From assembly GCA_038239345.1 (NCBI GenBank), contig JBBSEX010000021.1, forward strand, positions 11,687 to 75,686: DNA of 64,000 nt, given 5' to 3'. Position numbers and translations under genes: made by a program. This DNA comes from JBBSEX01 sp038239345 (GTDB taxonomy: Bacteria > Acidobacteriota > Terriglobia > Bryobacterales > Bryobacteraceae). Below are positions 52,269-60,964 of the stretch, one piece after another; position 1 is the first letter of the stretch; each line of letters begins with the position of its first letter. A model generated the notes under the pieces. It had not been told where the DNA came from. It saw only the letters and a list, made by a program, of their open reading frames with translations, and did no database searches.

Positions 52269-53411
52269 ATGACTGAGCGTCTCTATTATCGTGATGCCTA
52301 CCTCCGCGAATTTAAGGCCCAAGTGTTGGACGTCAAGGATACGGTGGCTTATCTGGACCGAAGCGCGTTTTATCCTTCGTCGGGTGGACAGCCCTTCGAT
52401 CTTGGGTGGTTGGGTGACGCTCGCGTAATCGATGTGATTGACGAAGACGAACGGGTCGGGCATAAGCTCGACAAGCCGGTGGGCCTCGGCGATATCGAAG
52501 CCACAATCGATTGGCCGCGCCGCTTCGATCACATGCAGCAGCATACCGGTCAGCATTTACTGTCGGCGGTGATTGAGGATCTGTTCGGCATCAAAACCGT
52601 GAGTTTCCATCTTGGCCAGGATTCGGCCACTATCGACGTGGTTGCGTCCACGCTCGATGCCAAACAGGTAGAGCGAATGGAAGATCGGGTCAACGAAGTG
52701 GTGTTTGAGAACCGTCCGGTAACCGTCACTTTTGAAGAGTCGCCCAAAGGGTTGCGCAAGGCTTCGGAGCGGACAGGCATCCTGCGGGTGGTCTCGATTG
52801 AAGGCCTAGATCGCAGCGCCTGCGGCGGCACGCACGTTAGAGCCACGGGAGAGATTGGTGCGATTTTAATTCGCAAATTGGATAAGGCGCACGGCAATAC
52901 GCGCATCGAGTTTCTTTGCGGGGGCAGGGCAGTGCGCCGGGCTCGGACGGACTTCGATGCCATCTCACGAATCGCCCTGTGCCTGTCATCGCCGCTTGAC
53001 GAAACTCCAGCCTTGGTTCGCGCGCAAACCGATCGCCTGCAAGAAGCCGATAAATTGCGGCGGCGTTTGGCGGGTGAACTCTCTCAGTTACAGGGGCGCG
53101 ACCTCTATCAATCCGCTGCCCCCGATGCCGGCGGATTCCGCCGTGTCGTGGAACGAGGGTCGTTGAGCGAAGAAACTCGCCTGAAGGCGCAGGCGTTTGC
53201 GGCTGGTTCGAAGGCCGTTTTTGTCGCCCTCAGTGAACAGCCGCCATCGATCTTATTCGCTGTATCGGCGGATTCGGGGATACATGCCGGAGATGTTCTG
53301 AAGGCTGCGCTATCGAAGGCCGGAGGCAGGGGAGGAGGGAATTCAGCCGTCGCCCAAGGCACTGCCCCGACGGCAGACACGCTCGAGGAAGTTCTTAGAA
53401 ACCTCCCGTGA
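52269..53411 (+). CDS. Free-standing alanyl-tRNA editing protein (AlaX-L type)
   Basis: The 380-residue protein matches the editing half of AlaRS without the synthetase core: 'LDRSAFYPSSGGQPFDLGWL', 'HMQQHTGQHLLSAVI' (metal His92 and His96), 'RSACGGTHVRATGEIG' (Cys185, His189), and a DHHA1-like C-terminus with Gly-rich 'AGGRGGGNSAVAQG'. It hydrolyses Ser-tRNA-Ala or Gly-tRNA-Ala in trans. The DHHA1 domain makes it the long AlaX form. It sits about 6 kb from the complete alaS, so editing capacity is duplicated locally. Confidence 0.92.
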   Translation: MTERLYYRDAYLREFKAQVLDVKDTVAYLDRSAFYPSSGGQPFDLGWLGDARVIDVIDEDERVGHKLDKPVGLGDIEATIDWPRRFDHMQQHTGQHLLSAVIEDLFGIKTVSFHLGQDSATIDVVASTLDAKQVERMEDRVNEVVFENRPVTVTFEESPKGLRKASERTGILRVVSIEGLDRSACGGTHVRATGEIGAILIRKLDKAHGNTRIEFLCGGRAVRRARTDFDAISRIALCLSSPLDETPALVRAQTDRLQEADKLRRRLAGELSQLQGRDLYQSAAPDAGGFRRVVERGSLSEETRLKAQAFAAGSKAVFVALSEQPPSILFAVSADSGIHAGDVLKAALSKAGGRGGGNSAVAQGTAPTADTLEEVLRNLP

Positions 53412-53425
53412 CGTCTACCTTTCTT

Positions 53426-53953
53426 CTAATTGGACGAAGCGATGGTGTTGGGTACATTAACTGCCGCATCCTCCGATGTCAATACAATCAAATACCAGCT
53501 CAAAGGAACCAGAATGGCGATGTTTTCTTTATTCGTTTCTACCGTAACCTGGGCCGAGCTCTTCAGCCCGCTGCTATTCACTTTCAGCGTCAGTACCGGT
53601 TCTTCACCGGAAAGAAATTTCCACTCCGAACCCCAGAAGCTGGAATTTTTCCATTCGTATTCCTGGCCGCTGTCGAAACGAATCGCGCCGCCTCCGCCCC
53701 AGTTCTGTTGATACACGGCGATGTTGTTATCGCTGCCTACAGTGCGCACGGTCACTCGCGGCTTTACAAAGCCTTCTCGCTTAAAGGTCCAGATCCCGTT
53801 GGGTGTTTCCGCCACCGCTAACGATCCGAACGCTTTCTCGAAGCGTAGTTTGCCGATCGTTTCACCATTGAAACGAAGATCGTAGGATCGGCGCAGGTTG
53901 CGTCCCTGCACCCACGACAGGGTGTTTCCCTTGAAAGTTTCTATATTTGTCAT
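53426..53953 (-). CDS. Hypothetical beta-rich protein
   Basis: The 175-residue product (ATG 53953; a TTG at 53986 is possible) is made of strands with pattern 'LRFNGETIGKLRFEKAFGSLA', 'IWTFKREGFVKPRVTVRTVG', 'YEWKNSSFWGSEWKF', and ends hydrophobic ('ILVPLSWYLIVLTSE'). The repeat of short beta-hairpins is loosely like LURP-one or tubby-like scaffolds, but I would not assign a family. A TACAAT -10 candidate (53963-53968) lies 9 nt upstream of the ATG. Confidence 0.7.
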   Translation of the reverse strand: MTNIETFKGNTLSWVQGRNLRRSYDLRFNGETIGKLRFEKAFGSLAVAETPNGIWTFKREGFVKPRVTVRTVGSDNNIAVYQQNWGGGGAIRFDSGQEYEWKNSSFWGSEWKFLSGEEPVLTLKVNSSGLKSSAQVTVETNKENIAILVPLSWYLIVLTSEDAAVNVPNTIASSN

Positions 53954-54045
53954 CTTGCCGAAATTGTAGTCCTCTATGCGTTGCAATTCAATGACGGCGG
54001 GTTCACGGATGGATGAAGTTACACCGCGCTACAATCATTCAGTTC

Positions 54046-55532
<1,487 letters not shown>

Positions 55533-55536
<4 letters not shown>

Positions 55537-55976
55537 AGCCGCTGATCACGATTGACGGCAAAACAGTTGAGCCCGCCATCGCATCGCTCGTCGAAGTGGA
55601 ACCGGGAACATATTCAATCATCATGGAAGGCCGCGCGTATGAAGCGCGCGTCAATGCTTCTGGCGAAGAGCTTGCGGTTGATGTTGCGGGTCGACGGTAT
55701 CTGGTTGCGGTTCGCGATCCCCGAAGCTACAGAAAGAAATCGCGTGCGGGTGCCGGAGAGGGACGTCAAAACGTCGTATCCCCGATGCCCGGCAAGGTAA
55801 TCCGCGTACTCGTCTCTGACGGCGATAGCGTGGAAGAAGGACAAGGCTTGGTGGTCGTCGAAGCAATGAAGATGCAGAACGAAATGAAATCGCCGAAAGC
55901 CGGACGCGTCGTTCAATTAAGGGCCAAAGACGGCGATACAGTGGCGGCCGGCGACGTTTTGGTTTCCATCGAGTAG
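55533..55976 (+). CDS. Biotinyl (BT-BCCP) subunit of acyl-CoA carboxylase
   Basis: The 147-residue protein begins with TTG overlapping the accC stop (TTGA) after a GAGG Shine-Dalgarno. Residues about 1-70 resemble the small beta domain that links carboxylase and biotin domains in acyl-CoA carboxylase alpha chains. Residues about 75-147 are a biotinyl domain with 'VVVEAMKMQNEM', Lys113 being the biotinylation site. Together with accC this looks like an alpha chain split in two. No carboxyltransferase gene lies nearby, so the acyl-CoA substrate is not determined. Confidence 0.9.
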
Positions 55977-55990
55977 TAAACTTGAAATCG

Positions 55991-56764
55991 ATGTCAACTC
56001 CAGCCGCGGTCTGCGAGATCTGCCAGGGTTCCGGTTGGAAGATCACCGAGCGCGGCGGTATTTCCGGTACCGAGCGCTGCGCCTGCCAGGTTGCCGATAG
56101 AGTGCATCGCGTCGAAGAAGATGCGAATATTCCGCTTCTGTATCGCTCCGCGTCGCTCGATAATTTCATTCTTCCGCAGGACAATCCGACAGCCCGAACC
56201 GGGCTCGGCACCGTCCTGATGACCGTGAAAGCCTTTGTTCGCGAGTTTCCCAATACCGATAAACCCGGCCTTCTCTTTGTCGGCGAACCTGGCACTGGCA
56301 AGACGCACCTTGCAGTCGCGGCCATCAGAGCCTTGATCGCCAAGGGCTTCGAAGGCGTCTTCTTCGATTATCAGAATCTGCTCGATCGAATTCGTTCGGG
56401 CTACGACCAGAACTCCGGTTCTAGTGATCGCGAAGCTTATCGTGCCGCGCTCGATTCAGAGATTCTTCTTTTGGATGACTTGGGCGCGCATCGCGTAACC
56501 GATTGGGTAGAAGATACCGTGACGGCGATCGTTACCTATCGCTGCAATCACAAGAAGCCCCTAATCGCGACTACGAATCTTCCCGATCCCGATGCTGGCG
56601 GCGGTGCTCGCGCCGTGGAGAAAACTGCCGGTGTTGGTGGGAAATACGATTACCGGACTTCACTGGCGGAACGCATCGGGATGCGCGCCCGCTCCCGGCT
56701 CTTCGAAATGTGCCGCGTCATTCCGATGCCGTTGGTGGAGGATTATCGTCTGCGTAAACGATAA
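55991..56764 (+). CDS. DnaC/DnaI-like AAA+ ATPase
   Basis: The 257-residue protein has a Cys-rich N-terminus ('CEICQGSGW' and 'RCACQVAD', zinc ribbon as in DnaI), Walker A 'FVGEPGTGKTHLAVA', Walker B 'ILLLDDLGAHRV', and 'LIATTNLPD' (sensor 1). It matches the helicase-loader family also seen as IstB in IS21; no transposase is near, so a replication or repair role is more likely. ATG 55991 is chosen; TTG 55982 is an alternative. Confidence 0.88.
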   Translation: MSTPAAVCEICQGSGWKITERGGISGTERCACQVADRVHRVEEDANIPLLYRSASLDNFILPQDNPTARTGLGTVLMTVKAFVREFPNTDKPGLLFVGEPGTGKTHLAVAAIRALIAKGFEGVFFDYQNLLDRIRSGYDQNSGSSDREAYRAALDSEILLLDDLGAHRVTDWVEDTVTAIVTYRCNHKKPLIATTNLPDPDAGGGARAVEKTAGVGGKYDYRTSLAERIGMRARSRLFEMCRVIPMPLVEDYRLRKR

Positions 56765-56779
56765 TCCCCGCCCGCTATT

Positions 56780-57298
56780 TTACGCCGTCGCCTGCTGGGC
56801 CGGCAGCTCAAATTTTTCATCACCGCTAGGCCCATAGATGGAAGGCACCTTGGCACCCATCGGGCGCAGATACGCTGACAATTGACCGCGGTGATGACAG
56901 GAGTGCTGCACCATCATCGACAGGAACCCAACCGCGGGACTCGTGAACATTCCCATGAAGTCAAGCACCTTTGCGCACTGTTCTCCATTCAGTGTCGAAA
57001 GCATTTCGCGATGGTGTGCGAATTGTTCGTCGTACCAGCCCAGGAGTTCGCTGGGATTGGTTATCGTCTCGGGAATTTTAACGCCTGTCATTTCACCCTT
57101 CGCCACGAAATCCATGAATGCCATTTCGCTCGAGGCGAGATGCTTGGCGATTTCGAACGCCGTCATCGAAGATGGGTCCGGGCGGTAGTCAAGGTGATCG
57201 GCGGGAATTGCCGCGATCACTTTCTTCGTAATCTTGTGCTCATTGGAAATGTTGCTAAGCATCAGCTGCAGCATGAAACTGGCTTGATCTGGTTGCAT
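56780..57298 (-). CDS. DinB-family metal-binding protein
   Basis: The 172-residue four-helix protein has the DinB metal triad pattern: His in 'FEIAKHLASSEMAF', and 'VQHSCHHRGQLSAYLRPMG' with two further His. DinB proteins are metal-dependent enzymes or thiol transferases, some using bacillithiol or mycothiol; a link to YpdA in this window is possible but unproven. Start ATG 57298. Confidence 0.9.
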   Translation of the reverse strand: MQPDQASFMLQLMLSNISNEHKITKKVIAAIPADHLDYRPDPSSMTAFEIAKHLASSEMAFMDFVAKGEMTGVKIPETITNPSELLGWYDEQFAHHREMLSTLNGEQCAKVLDFMGMFTSPAVGFLSMMVQHSCHHRGQLSAYLRPMGAKVPSIYGPSGDEKFELPAQQATA

Positions 57299-57411
57299 CG
57301 ACTCGGATATTCCTTCTATTTAAAATTGAGGACCCAACCAGTATATGCGCCGCGATATAGTATGGGAACACGGGGATCGCGTTAGCGTTAAAGCAAAGGA
57401 ATCGAGGAACC

Positions 57412-58716
57412 ATGGAACGAAGACATTTCCTGATGGGCGCCGTGGCGGCCGGCGTTCTTCTCCGTCCGCGCCTGGCCAGCGCTAATGATACCGTGCGCGT
57501 TGCCTGCGTAGGCGTCCGTGGCCAGGGCAACAGTCATATTAAAGAATATTTGCGCATGAAGAACGTGCAAATCGCCGCGGTATGCGATATCGACGAGAAC
57601 GTCCTCAATAAACGGCTCGGCGAAATTGAAACCGCGAGTGGCAAGCGGCCTGATTCTTATACCGATTTGCGTAAGCTGCTGGAAGACAAATCGATTGACG
57701 CCGTCTCCATCGCCACGCCGAATCACAACCACACGATGCAAACTATCTGGGCCTGTCAGGCGGGCAAGGATGTGTATTGTGAAAAGCCTTGTTCGCACAA
57801 TCTATTTGAATCCCGTCAGATTGTGGCTGCCGCGCGCAAGTACGATCGTCTGGTGCAGCATGGGTCAAATAGCCGCTCGGGCGTAGCGATTCGGGAAGCC
57901 ATGGATAAGATGCGCGAAGGCGTGATCGGCGACGTTTATATGTCTCGCGGCTTGTGTTATAAATGGCGCGATACGATCGGTCGTAAGCCAGTGTCGCCGG
58001 TACCGGTCGGAGTCCATTACGACATGTGGCTTGGACCCGCGCCGTTGCATGAGTTCACCGAAAATCGCTTTCACTACAACTGGCATTGGTTCTGGGATTA
58101 CGGCAACGGCGATCTAGGCAATCAGGGCATTCACGAAGTGGATATTTGCCGCTGGGGCTTGGGTGTGAAATATCCATCGAAGGTGACGGCGATGGGTGGA
58201 CATTTCATGTTCGACGACGATCAGGAGACGCCGAACACGATCACCGCTCTTTATGAATTCGCCGAAGGCGGCAAGAAGAAGACGATGGAATTCGCCGTCC
58301 GGCATTGGATGACGAATCACGAGGCAGGGATCGGCGCCGACGCGGATTTCGGCAAGGGGAACACGGTGGGCAACATCTTTTACGGGTCGAAGGGATATCT
58401 GGCGATCTCCGGTTATACGCAGTATAAGACCTTCCTCGGCAAGAATCAGGAGCCGGGTCCAGCGCGCAAAGAGGGTGGAAATAACTGGCAGAACTTTATC
58501 GATGCGCTGCGGACGCGGAAGCAAGCGGACTTGAATGCCGAGATTGAGGAAGGCGCTTTGTCGTCCAATTTAGTTCACCTGGCGAATATTTCTTATCGGT
58601 TGGGGCGCACGATAAATTTCGATTCGAAGACTCTGACCATTACGGGTGATAAGGAAGCGAACGCGATGTTCAGCCGGCCTTATCGGAAACCCTATGTGGT
58701 GCCGGAAAACGTGTAG
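57412..58716 (+). CDS. Tat-exported Gfo/Idh/MocA-family oxidoreductase
   Basis: The 434-residue protein starts with 'MERRHFLMGAVAAGVLL' (twin-arginine leader) after a GAGGAACC ribosome site. The NAD(P)-binding part shows 'VRVACVGVRGQGNSHIKEYL', 'AAVCDIDENVL', 'SIATPNHNHTMQ' and 'VYCEKPCSHNL' (Glu-Lys-Pro motif). The C-terminal beta domain includes 'WFWDYGNGDLGNQGIHEVD' (catalytic His region). This secreted glycosyl-oxidoreductase type is abundant in Acidobacteriota and Planctomycetota and acts on sugars. Confidence 0.92.
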   Translation: MERRHFLMGAVAAGVLLRPRLASANDTVRVACVGVRGQGNSHIKEYLRMKNVQIAAVCDIDENVLNKRLGEIETASGKRPDSYTDLRKLLEDKSIDAVSIATPNHNHTMQTIWACQAGKDVYCEKPCSHNLFESRQIVAAARKYDRLVQHGSNSRSGVAIREAMDKMREGVIGDVYMSRGLCYKWRDTIGRKPVSPVPVGVHYDMWLGPAPLHEFTENRFHYNWHWFWDYGNGDLGNQGIHEVDICRWGLGVKYPSKVTAMGGHFMFDDDQETPNTITALYEFAEGGKKKTMEFAVRHWMTNHEAGIGADADFGKGNTVGNIFYGSKGYLAISGYTQYKTFLGKNQEPGPARKEGGNNWQNFIDALRTRKQADLNAEIEEGALSSNLVHLANISYRLGRTINFDSKTLTITGDKEANAMFSRPYRKPYVVPENV

Positions 58717-58724
58717 TAATTTTG

Positions 58725-58753
58725 GGGCGCGGGGCAATCGATACGCCGCGCCC
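58725..58753 (+). terminator. Hairpin after the Gfo/Idh/MocA gene
   Basis: A perfect 8-bp stem (GGGCGCGG/CCGCGCCC) with a 13-nt loop begins 9 bp after the stop codon at 58716. It lacks a downstream T-run, so it could be a weak terminator or a 3'-end stabiliser rather than a canonical intrinsic terminator. The remaining 58754-58999 shows nothing else but the -10 noted before GH20. Confidence 0.4.
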
Positions 58754-58985
58754 ACAGTAAGATGCTCCTCTATCTTGGGATCCTGATTCTCTTGCGGCAG
58801 CGCGAGCAAGGGAGCAGGCATCGCGAGAATAGTAAGCACTCTCGCGGTCATCGCGATGTCCGTAATAAATCCTTCCGCGTGCAGTCATCTTTGATGCCAC
58901 ACCCAATAACGATTAGGAATTTACAAGCCATTATAAATTCTCCCCGTCCATTATTGTCTCCCAACGCATCAGCGCACGGCTTCGA

Positions 58986-58991
58986 TATCCT
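58986..58991 (+). promoter_or_regulatory. -10-like element of the GH20 gene
   Basis: TATCCT ends 8 nt before the ATG at 59000. With no Shine-Dalgarno and no -35, it is another candidate for a leaderless start. Confidence 0.3.
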
Positions 58992-58999
58992 AATGGACG

Positions 59000-60964
59000 A
59001 TGAAGATTCCTGGACTGCTTGTCCTCTTACTAAGCTCTCTGCACGCCGAACTGAACGTGATGCCGATGCCCGCCAAGGTGACCCTCGCCGATGGCACGAT
59101 GACCATCGACCAAACCTTTCGCGTCGTCATCACTGGAGCGCCGGATCCGCGGATTAAGGCCGCAGCCGAACGCATGGTGGCCCAGCTCAGCAAACGAACG
59201 GGCATGCCGGTTACGCCCGGCTCATCGCCCAGTTTCACGATTCATATCGATAAAGCGAGCGAGCCGGTTCAGAAACTGAATGAGGACGAGAGTTACAAGC
59301 TCACAATCGAAGAGCAACAGGCGAATCTAGACGCCCCCACTACACTCGGAGCACTTCGGGGCATGGAAACTTTCCTGCAACTAGTCGCCCCCGACGCCCA
59401 TGGATTCAGCGTCCCCGAACTGACGATAGAAGATCGACCGCGCTTCCCCTGGCGCGGCCTGAGCCTTGATGTTTCACGCCACTGGATTCCCGCGGAGACC
59501 GTTCGCCGGACCCTTGATGGCATGGCGGCCGTCAAGCTGAACGTCTTGCACTGGCACCTTTCCGATGACCAGGGTTTTCGCGTGGAGAGCAAGCTTTTTC
59601 CCAAGCTGCAAGGCAAAGGCTCCGACGGCAATTACTATACCCAGGAAGAGATTCGCGAAATCGTCGCTTATGCCCACTGGCGCGGAATTCGGGTGGTGCC
59701 TGAGTTCGATATACCCGGACATTCCCAAAGCTGGCTCGCTGGTTATCCGGAGTTGGGAACCGATCCCGGCCCATATGAAATCGGCCGTCATTGGGGCGTT
59801 TTCGTTCCTGTGATGGACCCTACAAAAGAATCGGTCTATCAATTTCTGGATGCCTTCATCGGAGAGATGGTGCGCCTTTTCCCCGATAAGTATTTCCACA
59901 TCGGCGGCGATGAGGTGAACGGCAAAGCCTGGTCCGCCAGCGCCCATACGCAAGCCTTCATCAAGGCCCACGGCTTGCAGGATAATCACGGGCTGCAAGC
60001 CTACTTCAACAAGCGCCTGCTTGCCATCGTGAAGAAACACGGCAAGAACATGGAAGGCTGGGATGAGATTCTACATCCCGATCTTCCGAAGGACATTGTG
60101 ATTCAATCGTGGCGGGGGCAGAAATCGCTCGCCGAGGCTGCGCGCCAGGGATATCAGGGGCTGCTTTCAGCGGGCTATTATCTCGACCTCATGCAGCCGG
60201 CGGCGGCTCACTACGCCATCGATCCTCTGGAAGGCGAAACCGCGAATTTGAATGACGAAGAGAAGAAGCGCATCCTTGGTGGCGAGGCCGCTATGTGGGA
60301 AGAGTATGCCAACGCGGAGAATTTCGAAGCGCGTTTGTGGCCCCGCCTGGCCGCTATCGCCGAACGATTGTGGTCGCCACAGGACACCAAAGATGTGGCT
60401 TCGATGTACCGTCGAATGGATTACCTCAGCCGCAATCTGGAATTCCTTGGGATCACGCATCGCTCCAGTTTTGAGCCGATGTTACAGCGCCTGGCGGGCA
60501 GTGGATTAAGCGAACCTTTGCGGGTCTTAGCCGAGGTGGTGGAACCGGTAAAGGGGTACAAGCGAAACTCGACGCATAAGTACACCAGCTTCTCCCCTCT
60601 GAATCGTCTGGTGGATACGGCGCGTCCGGAAAGCGATCGGGCCCGCCAGTTCGCCGAACTAAAGGATGCCGAAACCATGCGCCGGTGGCTTACTCGATGG
60701 CGCGATAACGATGCCGCGCTGGAACCCGTAATTGCTCAAAGTTTTCTTCTGACGGAAATCGCGCCGATATCACAAAGCCTGACCAAGGTCTCTTCCATCG
60801 GACTGGAGGCGCTGGATTATATCGCGGCGAAAAAAGCGGCTCCGGCCAATTGGGTAGCACAACAAACCGCAGTGCTCGACGATGCCAGGAAGGTCCGTGC
60901 GGAACTGCTCCTGGTGATCGTCGATGCGGTGCAAAAGCTCGTCAACACCGCGGCGAAGAAGTGA
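59000..60964 (+). CDS. GH20 beta-N-acetylhexosaminidase, exported
   Basis: The 654-residue protein has a signal peptide (MKIPGLLVLLLSSLHA), a GH20b N-domain, and the (beta/alpha)8 catalytic domain beginning 'RFPWRGLSLDVSRHWIP'. It contains 'VKLNVLHWHLSDDQGFRVE', 'VPEFDIPGHSQSW' and the catalytic pair Asp304-Glu305 in 'YFHIGGDEVNG'. It removes terminal GlcNAc or GalNAc, useful for chitin or peptidoglycan fragments. The C-terminal part (about 460-654) is helical. It ends directly against the convergent SBBP gene. Confidence 0.95.
   Translation: MKIPGLLVLLLSSLHAELNVMPMPAKVTLADGTMTIDQTFRVVITGAPDPRIKAAAERMVAQLSKRTGMPVTPGSSPSFTIHIDKASEPVQKLNEDESYKLTIEEQQANLDAPTTLGALRGMETFLQLVAPDAHGFSVPELTIEDRPRFPWRGLSLDVSRHWIPAETVRRTLDGMAAVKLNVLHWHLSDDQGFRVESKLFPKLQGKGSDGNYYTQEEIREIVAYAHWRGIRVVPEFDIPGHSQSWLAGYPELGTDPGPYEIGRHWGVFVPVMDPTKESVYQFLDAFIGEMVRLFPDKYFHIGGDEVNGKAWSASAHTQAFIKAHGLQDNHGLQAYFNKRLLAIVKKHGKNMEGWDEILHPDLPKDIVIQSWRGQKSLAEAARQGYQGLLSAGYYLDLMQPAAAHYAIDPLEGETANLNDEEKKRILGGEAAMWEEYANAENFEARLWPRLAAIAERLWSPQDTKDVASMYRRMDYLSRNLEFLGITHRSSFEPMLQRLAGSGLSEPLRVLAEVVEPVKGYKRNSTHKYTSFSPLNRLVDTARPESDRARQFAELKDAETMRRWLTRWRDNDAALEPVIAQSFLLTEIAPISQSLTKVSSIGLEALDYIAAKKAAPANWVAQQTAVLDDARKVRAELLLVIVDAVQKLVNTAAKK

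Noticed and set aside
55991..56764. IS21 remnant (IstB-like ATPase)
   Set aside because: No IstA transposase, terminal inverted repeats or target duplication are visible; the N-terminal Cys motif points to a DnaC/DnaI-type loader.
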